Source: Rhabdornis inornatus
Lineage: Eukaryota; Chordata; Aves; Passeriformes; Rhabdornithidae
Length of the DNA: 64,000 nucleotides
Assembly: GCA_013397075.1 (NCBI GenBank)
Contig: VWZS01002260.1
Location: 248,001 to 312,000, forward strand
Direction: 5' to 3'
Shown here: piece by piece, positions 25,501 to 35,450 of the stretch
Numbering within the stretch: position 1 is the stretch's first letter
How the letters are laid out: each line of letters begins with the position of its first letter
Made by a program: the position numbers and the translations under genes
The notes under the pieces: generated by a model
Seen by the model: only the letters and a program-made list of their open reading frames with translations
The model's database searches: none
What the model was told of the DNA's origin: nothing

Positions 25501-26699
25501 GGTGAGGATATATCAGAAATACCTCAGCCAATTGCAAAAACATGTGAATACAGAGCAGCTCATCTGGCTGTCTCTGGTATTAAGAGTGTAGCCTTAGCTC
25601 TTTAGCGTAAACTCTACAGGTTTGGCGTTCGCTTGTTTGCCGCGTTTTGCTAGCTAGGTACCAATGGGGCGCAGGAGCTGCCAGGTTACTGCGGGCACCG
25701 CGGAACTGGGATCCCCCTGGGATCGGGGGACACTGACTCTCCGGTCAGGCTGTCCCGGCTCCCGGGGACCACAGCCAGGCTGACCGGTGTGGGCTCGGGC
25801 GAGACGACACGAGGGTGCCGGACGGGACAGGGCACATCCAGAACGACAGCGGGGTGAGCAGGAGAGAGACAGGAACAGCCAGCGACACAGGCGGTCTCCG
25901 TCCGGGCAGCCAGCACCCCTCCGGTCCGCCGGGGGCACCGGGGACCCCGCGGGGGTCCGGCTGGCGCTGGGAAGGTAAGGCTGGGGACACTGGGGACACT
26001 GTTGGCAGCGGAAGCCGAGCCCCATCCCCATCCCTGCCAGCCCCNGCTGCACCGCCTGCCCCGGCACCGCGCAGCTCCCGCCCGCCGCGGTGTTGGATTT
26101 CAGCGCTGGCTGCCTGGCGATTACATCAGCACACGCGGCCCCCGGGGCGGGCCGGGCCGCGGCCCCGCATGGTGCGCGCTGCCCCGCGCCGCTCACGGGC
26201 TCCGACCCGCACCCGGAGCCAGCCCGGACCGGGAGAGCCGGGACGAGCCTGGAGCTCCACTGCCGGAGCGCAGCGCCCGGCCCGGCCCCGCCCGGGCCCA
26301 GGTGCGGCGGCAGCGCCCGCACAGGTGATGCCCCCGGTACGGCCGCAGGGCGAGAACAGCCTGCGGCTACCTCTGGGCTCCAGCTGGGGACACTCCGCAG
26401 GAAGCTGCAAGTTAAATTAAAATCTGGAGACGGGCGGGGAAAGTTGGTGAAACACAAAAAGCTGAGCGCGCTGGGCGTTTTGTATCTCTAGGATAGTTGG
26501 AGTTGGGTCTAGAAATCCTCCCTCTGAAAAATGTTTGAGGAGCAGATGTAATTTAGTANCCGAGCCCCATCCCCATCCCTGCCAGCCCCGCGGAAGGGTG
26601 GCGGTGCGGTGCGCCCCGTCCCGTCCCGCCGGCTGCCGCTTACGTTTGTGCCGCGGGAGAGATGCGTGCTCGCCTTGTCCTCTCGGCTCCCAAATGCAT
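1541..26699 (-). CDS. COL24A1: COL24A1, collagen type XXIV alpha-1 chain, 5' five coding exons (joined, partial)
   Basis: This entry covers the joined coding region: 26644-26699, 20435-20496, 12922-14219, 4843-4896 and 1541-1594, all minus strand. Every internal border has AG acceptor and GT donor dinucleotides, and the phases match (2, 1, 0, 0), giving 508 continuous codons. The product is the N-terminal part of a fibrillar collagen secreted to the extracellular matrix: signal peptide (about residues 1-36), TSPN/laminin-G domain (about 73-240), a poorly conserved variable region rich in Asn-X-Ser/Thr sites and acidic tyrosines, then the triple helix from residue 464. The start MHLGAERTRR and the motif IIPSAEASANYC match my memory of vertebrate type XXIV collagen better than types V, XI or XXVII. 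The remaining triple helix and the C-propeptide lie beyond position 1. The identity is firm from sequence memory; no alignment was run. Confidence 0.94.
1595..4842. other. COL24A1: COL24A1 intron 4
   Basis: Intron between the two 54-bp collagen exons. A GC-richer stretch at about 3880-4330 stands out from the AT-rich surroundings, but I could not assign it to a repeat family or gene. Short open frames on both strands here have no splice or family support. Confidence 0.8.
4843..4896 (-). CDS. COL24A1: COL24A1 coding exon 4 (Gly-X-Y repeats)
   Basis: This is a 54-bp exon, the classic fibrillar-collagen unit of six Gly-X-Y triplets. It encodes GPPGPPGLPGPSGKRGPR, residues 473-490, in phase 0 at both ends. 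The acceptor is ctgtcaccag and the donor GTGAGT. It continues directly from the GPP that ends exon 3. The KRGPR segment matches what I recall just after the start of the type XXIV helix. Confidence 0.95.
4897..12921. other. COL24A1: COL24A1 intron 3
   Basis: About 8 kb of intron between the helix-opening exon 3 and exon 4. It is AT-rich with scattered A-rich runs (near 7770-7797) and a CAAACAACCAA-type simple stretch near 11500-11540. Exons 3 and 4 join without a missing triplet, so no coding exon is expected inside. A GC-richer block at about 5720-6000 is unassigned. Confidence 0.8.
12922..14219 (-). CDS. COL24A1: COL24A1 coding exon 3 (TSPN/laminin-G domain, variable region, start of triple helix)
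   Basis: This 1298-bp exon encodes residues 41-472. It begins after ttctttctacag with CA-ATA-GAT (IDVLHQLGL) and ends GGA-CCT-CCT before a consensus GTAAGT donor. Residues about 73-240 form the TSPN/laminin-G module, with cysteines at 178, 217, 232 and 239 and the signature DIIPSAEASANYC. Residues about 241-463 are a variable linker, probably flexible. It has N-glycosylation sequons near 304, 344, 355 and 359 (one more at 180 inside the domain), and a tyrosine/acid-rich stretch DNYAYDYEDL (about 445-454) resembling sulfated regions of type V/XI collagens. The triple helix starts at residue 464 with GPKGETGPP. The linker seems shorter than I remember for mammals. The GTG at 14188-14190 is an internal Val, not a start. 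Confidence 0.96.
14220..20434. other. COL24A1: COL24A1 intron 2
   Basis: About 6.2 kb of intron. It carries one degenerate CR1 tail (listed separately), a T-run of 13 at 18650-18662, and a small GC-rich hairpin near 18178-18199. No exon is needed or seen, because exon 2 and exon 3 join in phase. Confidence 0.8.
15771..15985 (+). repeat. CR1-like LINE fragment (3' end region)
   Basis: The segment reads like the 3' untranslated tail of an avian CR1 element on the plus strand. It has phrases close to the family consensus as I remember it: atctccatccttggagattt, then gaccagctggacagg, then a block near 15935-15980 resembling 'gggttggaccagatgac ... cccttccaacctaaat'. It is diverged and truncated at its 5' end, as is usual for CR1. 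The left limit is approximate, and the terminal octamer repeats are not preserved. Confidence 0.75.
20435..20496 (-). CDS. COL24A1: COL24A1 coding exon 2 (signal-peptide core)
   Basis: This 62-bp exon has the acceptor context ctttccctttcag before it and the donor GTGAGA after it. It encodes KALLFIATCIAVGVAQVPKQ, residues 20-39, with one base of the codon before and one of the codon after. The run LLFIATCIAVGV is a typical signal-peptide hydrophobic core, with cleavage likely near Val-Ala-Gln. Together with the Arg-rich residues of exon 1 it makes an unusually long basic n-region. The last base G joins CA of exon 3 to give Ala40. Confidence 0.93.
21098..21203 (+). mobile_element. ERVL-type LTR fragment (5' end only)
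   Basis: The text starting tggtttcagccaggga and running through tcagtagctgg and ttttggatttagtatga resembles the first about 105 bases of a very common bird ERVL long terminal repeat. I recall its start as 'tggtttcggctgggatagag' followed by 'ttcttcttagtagctgg'. Similarity stops near 21203, well before any TATA box or polyadenylation signal, so it is a truncated relic without function. No target-site duplication was found. The assignment is from memory of the family. Confidence 0.65.
26015..26044. repeat. 30-bp exact duplication at contig end, copy 1
   Basis: This 30-bp block ends at the N at 26045 and is repeated exactly at 26560-26589, directly after the N at 26559. It implies that the contig ending at 26044 really continues into 26590 onward. 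Confidence 0.85.
26291..26558. repeat. 268-bp exact direct duplication, copy 1 (assembly artefact)
   Basis: This block is identical to 26834-27101. Copy 1 ends exactly at the N at 26559 and copy 2 begins exactly after the N at 26833. Identity that stops at gap characters is the mark of overlapping contig ends laid out in series rather than merged. It is not a biological repeat. Confidence 0.9.
26560..26589. repeat. 30-bp exact duplication at contig start, copy 2
   Basis: Second copy of 26015-26044, opening the contig that carries exon 1 of COL24A1. Confidence 0.85.
26644..26699 (-). CDS. COL24A1: COL24A1 coding exon 1 (start codon and N-terminus)
   Basis: The ATG is at 26697-26699 and encodes MHLGAERTRRARISPAAQ plus two bases of the next codon. 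The donor GTAAGC follows directly. The two leftover bases AC join the G that opens exon 2 to make Thr, and the frame then runs into a hydrophobic signal-peptide core. I recall the human protein starting MHLRAHRTRRGKVSPTAKT, which fixes this ATG over the one 10 nt upstream (26707-26709), which is out of frame with the collagen. Both ATGs have the same context (caaATGcat) and both lack a purine at -3. The exon sits on a short contig between two single-N gaps (26560-26832), so its surroundings are rearranged in this assembly, but the exon itself is intact. Confidence 0.92.
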
Positions 26700-26833
26700 T
26701 TGTATGCATTTGCCCGGGCAGCGGAGATCCGAGGGAAAGCCGAGCGCCGCGGCGCCGCAGGGTCAGCTCCTGTCCATGAAAGCCCGCCGGCGCCGAGGTC
26801 TCCGCCGAGCTCCGCGCAAGCCCGAGGGCGGCN

Positions 26834-27101
26834 CCCGGGCCCAGGTGCGGCGGCAGCGCCCGCACAGGTGATGCCCCCGGTACGGCCGCAGGGCGAGAAC
26901 AGCCTGCGGCTACCTCTGGGCTCCAGCTGGGGACACTCCGCAGGAAGCTGCAAGTTAAATTAAAATCTGGAGACGGGCGGGGAAAGTTGGTGAAACACAA
27001 AAAGCTGAGCGCGCTGGGCGTTTTGTATCTCTAGGATAGTTGGAGTTGGGTCTAGAAATCCTCCCTCTGAAAAATGTTTGAGGAGCAGATGTAATTTAGT
27101 A
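26834..27101. repeat. 268-bp exact direct duplication, copy 2 (probable true location)
   Basis: This copy matches 26291-26558 base for base and continues without a break into AT-rich sequence to the right, so it is probably the properly anchored copy. It would lie upstream of COL24A1 on the minus strand. Confidence 0.9.
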
Positions 27102-30100
27102 GCATTACAATGCCAAAGAAATATGACACCCTTAACTGTCTTCCTAGAGAGACAAAGGTCTTTTTAGCTTTAATTTCCAGTGTTCTTACCTTGTCCCCAC
27201 AACAAAGCCTATTTCTAACTTTATCCCAAAAGACATTTTTATACAAACCATCTCTAAAAACAAACACGGTAGAGTTAAACAATACCAGACCTTGCAGGAC
27301 ACGCTGTAAAGTTGTCGAGTTCTGCACCCTTACTTAGGCAAAACTTCCATGGAGTTCGGAAGAAATTTGATGTGAGTTAGGGTTATGGTATTTATCTCTT
27401 TCTGGGTGCTACAAGAATGAAGATTTCACATCATGCAAATACCGTCATGACATGCAGCAAATACCTTCTAGTTGTGGATAAGTTGAAGTAAGATGTCATG
27501 AAATAAAACCAAAGATATTCCCAAACAGCAGAAAATAATGGAAGTACTAAAGCAAGAAGAAAGGGTGCAAAAGACAAAAATGGTATATTGTTGTCAATGA
27601 GGGTGCCCCCTTTTACTGGAAAGGATTTCTCTGGGTGATGCAGGTAGCTGGCAACTGGCAAAAAGATGGGGGGGAAGGAATTTTGAGGGAACCAAAAGCA
27701 AACCTACGATGCCAAATTTTACTGGGGATAAGAACCAAAAGTTAGAGGGGGAAAAGTTATTTTCAGGCAATGCAGCAGAGTGTTTGATTTCAAATTAAAA
27801 TTAATTTTCAATATCTTAAATCATTCAGAACTTATATACTCTCATAGACTACGATGGGATTTTCTGTTTACATCACTTTTTGAAAGCCAAAGGTAAAAGC
27901 TGACAGCATTTTACTTTCTTGTCTATGTACCTTATGTTAGCCATACTGACAGCAAAATGTGAAAATGTGCATTTTCACTGAAGGGAACGTGATGCCCACC
28001 CAGGCAGATATTGGACACTTCTGCAATAAAGTATTTGTCAGCTTTTCTGTTTTAAATCCCACTGTAATGGCTTCCAACAACGGAAGTATTATATTTTATT
28101 AAGTTTTGTTTATTAGCATTACAATGAGCTACCACACGAACACTACTGATTGGGTTTGATGCCCTTCCCTGAAATCTATCAATCTCTTAAATAACATATC
28201 TTGTATGAAGTAGACGAAGAGTTGTTTTCTTAACTTTTTAGCATCAGCATTAGGGATATTATGGAGAGAATTCTTCTGGATAAATCCATCCTGAGATGGG
28301 CTGGGGACATTTTGTGCAGAGATCTCCCTTCTAACTGCAGAAGGCACAACTTGAGAGTCTTGCCAGCTGCACACACAGGGTGTAAATAAAGCTTGCTGAC
28401 CCTGATTATGTGGTTACTTAGGACAGTATAAAGTTTAAAAACTAGCATTGGTAGTTCAGTTTTCTATATTCAAAACTACCCAATTAATTTCACAAAGTAG
28501 GTCCCTTGACTTTTTCTTTGCTCCTTGTGTCGTTACAGCTCCTGCTGGGGTTGAACATAGCCTTTAGGTTGTTTGGACAGGTTCTTTAGCCATGGGGAGA
28601 CACAGGCCAGGGGAAGGGCTACCTATGCCCTTCCATTGCCTCACTGCACACAGCTCATGCATCTCTGAGCCATGTATCCACAAATGGGTCAGGAATGTGC
28701 CAGGCATGCTCCTTCTCCCCTTCCCTGTGGCCCTCTACCTGGAAGCTTTTGCTATTTTTTGAGAAGCAACCTCAGTTGCTTTCCTTCCATAGTAGGACCC
28801 TGCAGAGCTGCTTCTCTTCTAAGCTTCATGGCAAAAATCAGTGTTAGTTTTATTATTATACTTGCTTCTTCCAAGTGTTCTTACAGTCTAATAAGAAAAC
28901 TATGTTTAAAGCTATCAGATTACATGTATTTATTTCCAGAGCTGTATGTAGCAGTCTGTATACTTCCTCACACCTAAGACATGGTCAAGCTCCAAACCTA
29001 TTAGCACTTATTGCAACACAGTGATGCTGGAAGTTTCATTTCCTATGGCAAATATCCCAAGACCCCATCTTTCCACACCTGCTATCTCCTGCTTGTCCAC
29101 AGCCTATCCCGAATTTATCATCTTTCCAAGTAAAATCAGGCATAACTGAAATACAAAATTAATTCTTCCGAGATATCACTCTTTGCCTTTCTGATACGAT
29201 TACAAGATTTCCCTCTGTTTGTTTGCTCCTTTTCCAGCAGCTTTTTCCTCCTTTCATGATCTGACTTGCTCATCTGTCACTCCAGATTAGAGCTGCTGAG
29301 TTCCAGCTGTGCTTTGGTGCACAAAGCAGGAGCTGCTCTTAAACAGTGTAAGAGATGAGGAAAATGGTTCCTATCTGTGATTTGCCTTCCAGAAAACGTA
29401 CAGAAGAGTGCAAGGGTTTTGCCAGAGCCTAAAAATAAAGGGGAAAAAAAGAATTTGAAGGAGAATGTGTGAAATGGGAATGTGAGGACTGAGTGTTGGA
29501 GCCTGAACTTTATCCCTCTGCAACTGGTAGGAGCTTTACCTTTGAATTGAGTAGGAGCAAAATGGGACCCACACAAGTTTCCTGGTACTGTCCCAAAATT
29601 AGGAAATTTTGGCAAAAGGTCCATGCTGCTATTGAGTTCCTTTTGGAGAGCTGATTTTCTCTGCACACCACAATATATGGTGTTAGGCTACGTACCAGAA
29701 CTGCTGGAACCCAGTTCAGCAAAATTGTTTATAATTCTCTGTGGCAGCCAAAAAAAAGTTTAACACATTGCGCTGGTTAAAGAAAGTTACTAAGTTATCA
29801 AATGTGATTAAGAAATACAAGAAATTGAAAGGATTGCAGCATGTCTTTGACAGCAATTGGCTAAAATTGAAGAAAGGAGGACTCCAGGTCTGAAACCATT
29901 AGACTTGCCTATTCGTAGAAAATTAAAGAAATTGTTATGACCAGCATTTTTCTTCTCTCTCTAGTTATGCCTGTTACCTTCAGAGAGTTTTGAATATGCC
30001 AAAAATCTGGAAAAGCCTTTAAAGAGCACAGTTGATGACTATTTGGATTAATCTTATCCCTTATAATTTCCAACCAGAAAACTAAAGAGAAAATTAACAT

Positions 30101-33100
30101 CAATTTATATTCTGAAGCATTCAGGGTGGAGAGGATTTTCCTGCCTTGCAGACACAAAAACCTGTGATGGGAAGGAGCTGAGAGAGGAAAGGGGAGATGC
30201 TGTGGCTACAGGGGACCAGAGGTCCTGGCTCACAGAACAAGAAAAATGGCATAGTAAAGTCAGGACTGACAAAAAATGCCAAGCCACAAATAACTATATA
30301 GACTAATGAGATTCCTTAAGATACTCAGTTAAAGCAAACAAGGGAATATATTCAGCCAGGAGCAAGAAACAGAAGAGAGTCTTAGCGAACCACAAGACAG
30401 GGTAGAGACTCCAGACCACAAGACTCCAGCAGCTCCAACTGAAAGGTGTCTCACTGAAGCCAAGATACTTGCAATTGTTTACAAGGCCAGGTATTATCCT
30501 TTTTGGAAAGTCACTGCTATAGCAGAAACCCACCACAAAGCGGAATAAAAACTCGCATGGAGGGAGCTCAAACAGGCAACTGAAGCAAAGCCTGCTGGAG
30601 GAATAACCACACACACAGCCCCTGAAAAGCTGTGACGTCTTGTTCCAGTGATGGCACATAGTATGCCATACCGAGAATGCAGAGAAGCCTAGCCAAACAC
30701 ACAAGAAACATTAGAGAGGAGCCTCAAAAGCAGTTATTAGGAAAGTAATAAGGGAACACAAAGTACAAGAGCAAGAATGAGTGTAACTAGGGGACCATGG
30801 GAACAGCTCACCGAATGAGAAGACTCTAATTACCAAATAGACCAAACTGCCAAGAGAGAAGCATAGTAAATTTCCATGTTAGAGGGTCTCTGGAGCCTAA
30901 GAACAACTGGTGAAACTTAAACCAAGAGGAGTTAGAGAAAACTCAGTGACTGTCATTTTTGGTTAATCTTTATCCCATCATCAATGGAGTGTTTTGCCAT
31001 CCAGGCAGGAAGTGGAGACACCCACTCCTAGAGGCGTGAAGATGCATGAGACATGAGGTATTTTCTGGGATACTCATTGAACTGAAAAACCCCTTGTAGG
31101 CAAAGTCCGTAAACATGACTGAGGCTGATTCCTTCCATCACTACTGGGTTGTGGTGAGAGACACACAGAGCAAGACAGGCTTCAGTGGGTGTGTTAAAGG
31201 AGCATTTCCCCCCCAGTATGGTGGCTGTAACTTCCTGCCATGGATGTTCAGAAACCTTGGCAGGGTTCCCTGCATCACGGCTTCCTCAGCATGTCTCCCC
31301 AAAGCCTCCTGTCCATAGCAGGAGCCTTCCTCAAAGGGTCTTGGTTTTCTTAGTCATGGTATAGTTCATGCTGTATCCATCACTAAAAGGAAGTAAAAGG
31401 CTACTTTTGTAAAAGAATAAAATCTGTAGTTGGCCAAGGTAAAAAACTCAGAAGCTTATAGCACCCAAGGACACTTCACCTCTTTTGTAGTGCTCTGTAG
31501 CATCATTTCACACTGGAAGGATGGGTCAAAAAACCCTTTGAGACATCATATAGGACATCTTTCTGCAGGCTACAATCTACAGGTATTTCCTGATAACCAT
31601 TCTCTGCAAAATAAAAACAGAGCCCATTTGAAATCACCCACACTCAATGCTCTTAGCTGGGTAGCAAAATCTCATCAGCACTAAAAATTGCTCACACATC
31701 TGGAAGAACCAGCACAGTCATCTGAGAATTATTTCATTCCCAAGCCACAGAGAGCCCTGCATTAGGCCAGTGCTTTTTGACATTCCCTTCCTTCTGTCAG
31801 CAACTGTGGGAGATGCTTCATTCTGCAGTTCATCAGTCCTAGAAAAGTCTTTCCTGATCATCTCTGCTTCCAGACCTGTGGCTGCATGGGTTCTCACATT
31901 GCTGCCCTGCAGCCAACAATATGTGTTCCTTCTGCAGTTATTAAAAGTACAATGTTAGCTTGCTTCTGTTGTATTTGCTTCTGGCAACTGCAAGGGGTGT
32001 TTGCAGAAGCCTTGGACCTCTGCCTTCTCACCTGACGAGAGGTGAGATACTGATGCTTGGTGCCTAACCCCATGTTAAATCTCTGCCTTGGAATAAGAAG
32101 GCTTGTTTGCACATTAGAAATCTTATCAGAATTTTCTCACCAATTATAAAAGCAGAAAATTCCATGAAACTTCTGTTTATGACCTTCAAAATGATACAAA
32201 ATATAACTGTTTGGGATAGGTACAAGTCCATTTCATCTGCTCAGACTTTGAAGCACAGGAATATCGTCATACCATGAACAGTTTGAACTCTATCTTCTGG
32301 AAGTAAGAAATTTAATTACAAGACATAAATAATTTGACCACTTTCACCTAATTGGCTCAACCATTAACAATAAATGATTGCTTTGATGTGTCAAAGTTTC
32401 CTCCAGCTTCCCACCAATTCTCTCTAGTGGTTTTTAAATATCCTGAGTCTTAACACACAGCCTACCTAAGTCATGTGGAACAGTGGAGTAATTTTAAAGC
32501 TGACAACAATTACTGATTACATTCAACAAAACAGGAGTTTCCAGGCTATTTCCAGGCAGGTATTAACATTATCAGTGAAAACAGAAATTGTAGTACTTCC
32601 CACTTCTGTTGTCTCTCACATGAGTAAATCATCAGACTTCTTCAGTACTCTTAAACTTCCAATAAAGGAAAAAAATGTGACTTATTGTTGTCTGGTTTCT
32701 TGGAATCTCTGGATTTAAAAAGGCGAAAAATACAAAATGTCAATAACAACATGGTATTTTTCTATGAGGAACATTTAACTTTAAAATCAGGAATTTTAGA
32801 TCAGGCATGTATAAGGGCAGGAAAAAAATTCTATAGAGAAAGATTTTAAGTTAATTGCTTTTTCTGAAAGTACCAGACAGACGAAGATGTGGGGTCCAAG
32901 ACCAAAATACATTGGCACTAACTTCAATGCTGATATTTTTACAATAGTTATATAATTAATTTTCATAAATCCCTTACAGCTGTACCACCAATATAGCATA
33001 GTATTTTTAATAGGGTGTTTCATCACTTTATTTTTAGAGATGAAATTCTGATTGTGTTCCTCAGTCTTTTAAAATTGGTATGTGAGGAAGAACTACTGTT

Positions 33101-35050
33101 GCAGAAAAGTAAACGACTAAGTCTTTCACCAGGCACAGAATTATTTTAGATGACTCTTCCCCCTGCTCCTCCCCACTCATGTCATGTAAGAAACTGCATA
33201 AAATCCTCCTATAAACACTCACTTAAAAATCAAAAATTAGAAAAAATATGAACACATCTGAGAGATGAGGCTTATTTTTTCTGCTGGGAATCAAAAAGTT
33301 AATTAAGCCAGATGTGCCTGGATTATTCTTATTACAGAGAGCCATAAAAACCTCATGGTTGTTTAGTTATCCAGTGTTGGCTTAGACATAGTCAAAAGTT
33401 GAACAACAGATGAGTAACTGCACCATGTTGACCCAAACACACATGCAACAGTTTAATGAATTAACTTCTTCAAAGCTGAGGCATTCAGAACTTGTCAAAG
33501 AATCGGCATTAATTTTTATTTGCAACTTCACATTGCACATTGGAGTCCTTACAGGGTCCTGGATCCCTTTCCACAGGCCTCCAACCTTCTTCTGGTGCTC
33601 CAGATGTGCGTTCCACCTTAGGACCTCCAGGAAGTGTAGGGGGGAGCCCTGCAGCATCTCCCCTGGATGCAGCTGAGCTGCTGCTCTTTGGAAGGCTCCT
33701 GACCTACGTGGGTTGTAATGGCAAAGTGAGAGACACCAGGCTGGCACAACCATCTGCTGCACCAGACTTCAGTTTTCCTTGAAACCTTACCTCAGCCTCC
33801 ATTCTCAACCACAGGCACAGTATACTCTCTGCATCTCCTCAGAAAATACTGAGGCTGCTTAGAGCTTTCTGAACTATCCAGCCATTCATGCATATAAAAA
33901 TGTAGACATCTCTAAAAATAATAAGAGGAAAAAAATTATACACTATATTATTTTCTATTGTATTTTTTGGGGATTGTCTTTTTATCTTGAACACTTATGG
34001 CAATAGAATGTGCATATGAAAAGTAGCATTTATGGTTATCAGATGGTCAGCTTTAAAGTGGTCAGCCAACACATGTGAGCTGACTGCCCTATTCCAAAGA
34101 TAAATACTCTCTCTTCATAGCACACTTGCAGTGATTGAATGTTATGTATGCAAATGTAACAGCATTCTTATTTACCTTTTAGAAAAAAAAATTTAATAAA
34201 TCTCAAGAAAATTAATATTTTTGCATCTCAAATTATTTCTACAGTTTAAAGACACATTATGTTGGGAAAATACCACTAAATGTTTTTACAATATTTACAC
34301 CATTCTTGTAGTGATGCCAGGCTTAAGGAAATAATTTTCTAATCAATAATATTTTTACATGTGCTTTTGCTTGTTTGTTTTTGTCCAGGGTTTTTGTAAT
34401 TTACTGTTAAATTTGGGTCGGTTCATTTGGAGTGTTCATAGAACCTAAACAACTCTTTGTTAAAGCAGGCCCCTGAACAAAGAATGGCCATCAAAAGGCG
34501 TTAAATCTTTTTAACAAAAATAACAATAAATCAATAAAAGCCTCTCTTAAATCCATCTGGATATTTCAGTGACACTTCTTATATGAACATGACTTTCATT
34601 TTCACAAATATCATCTATACCAGGTCCAGTTTACCTTAGCAATGTGCCAGTAACTGTCAAATGCAGCCAGGGTTTTGTGTTGTGACATGGAGGGAGAGCA
34701 TTTCACAAGTGGCTCTTGACAGTCAGTACCAGCTCTTTATCTCCTCTTAAAGGAGACATCATCTCTTTGGAGGATGGAGAAGATTCTGAACACCTTTGGT
34801 TTGACAAGTTCAGGAGTAAGACTTACCTTTGGGCATCATATGGATTTCTGGAAGAAGTGACGTGTAGTAGCTACTGCCAGGCAAACACACTCTTGTCCTA
34901 CACATAGAACTGGAGATGTGTTAATCCAAAGAAATGAAGACATGCATTAAGAAAACCATTTTATTATCCTCATGAAACTTTTGAGGAAATGCTGGTGCCA
35001 GCAGGAGCACTAGAAGCCTGATCCCTGTGTCATACCATCATCAAGAATGA
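27102..35050. other. Intergenic spacer, left part
   Basis: Sequence upstream of COL24A1 on the minus strand. It is mostly AT-rich. A GC-richer, purine-rich block at about 30100-31050 holds a 133-codon minus-strand open frame (30303-30704), which has no recognisable domain and no splice context. I could not assign it to a gene or repeat family. Nothing else is supported. Confidence 0.7.
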
Positions 35051-35450
35051 TCCAAGTGGCACCAAAGTGTCCAGTTTTGGGTCCCTCACTTCAAGACAGA
35101 CGTCGAGGGGCTGGAGTCTTTCAGAGAGGAGCAATGGAGCTGACAAAGGGCCTGAAGCACAGATATCATGAGGAGCAACTAAGGAAGATGGGGTGTTTAA
35201 GCTGGAGAAAAGGAGGCTCAGAGGGAACCTCATTGCTCTCTACAGCTGCCTGGAAGGAAGATGTCATGAGCTGGTCATGGTCTTCTACCATGTCCCAAGT
35301 GAAAGGATAAGGGGAAATGGCCTGAAGTTGCACTGAGAGAAGTTCAGGTTGGATATTAGGATAAAAGTTTTCACTGAGAGTGGTTAGTGGCTAGGCATTG
35401 GAATAAATTGCCCAAGGAGATGGTGAGGGTCACTGTCTCTGGAAGCATTA
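35051..35450 (+). repeat. CR1-like LINE fragment
   Basis: About 400 bases on the plus strand follow the layout of avian CR1 near its 3' end. In order there are segments resembling 'gtgtccagttttgggtccct', 'gggcctgaagcac', 'gctggagaaaaggaggctca', 'gagggaacctcattgctctc', 'agctgcctggaagga', 'aaggataaggggaaatggcc', 'aggttggatattaggataaa' and 'ttgcccaaggagatggt'. It stops before the terminal octamer repeats. It carries small frameshifts and indels and is not active. Confidence 0.85.

Larger units (their letters stand above)
20497..26643. other. COL24A1: COL24A1 intron 1
   Basis: About 6.1 kb as assembled, but its right end (26015-26643) is scrambled, so the true length is uncertain. It contains an ERVL-type LTR fragment at about 21098-21203 and, toward the right, the start of the CpG-rich promoter region. 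The middle (21300-25500) is ordinary AT-rich intron with unsupported short open frames. Confidence 0.75.
25660..26960 (-). promoter_or_regulatory. COL24A1: CpG-rich promoter region of COL24A1 (misassembled)
   Basis: The sequence changes abruptly from AT-rich intron to GC- and CpG-dense DNA near 25660 and back to AT-rich after about 26960, with exon 1 at 26644-26699 inside. This is the usual look of a vertebrate CpG-island promoter. The part upstream of the start codon on the minus strand is 26700-26832, then probably 26046-26290, once contig order is corrected. I see no clear TATA box; the transcription start is not determined. Confidence 0.7.

Noticed and set aside
25654..26953. Several long Pro/Arg/Ala-rich open frames on both strands, some crossing Ns
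   Set aside because: High GC content lowers stop-codon frequency, and the frames cross artificial contig joins. The same peptides appear twice because of the 268-bp assembly duplication.
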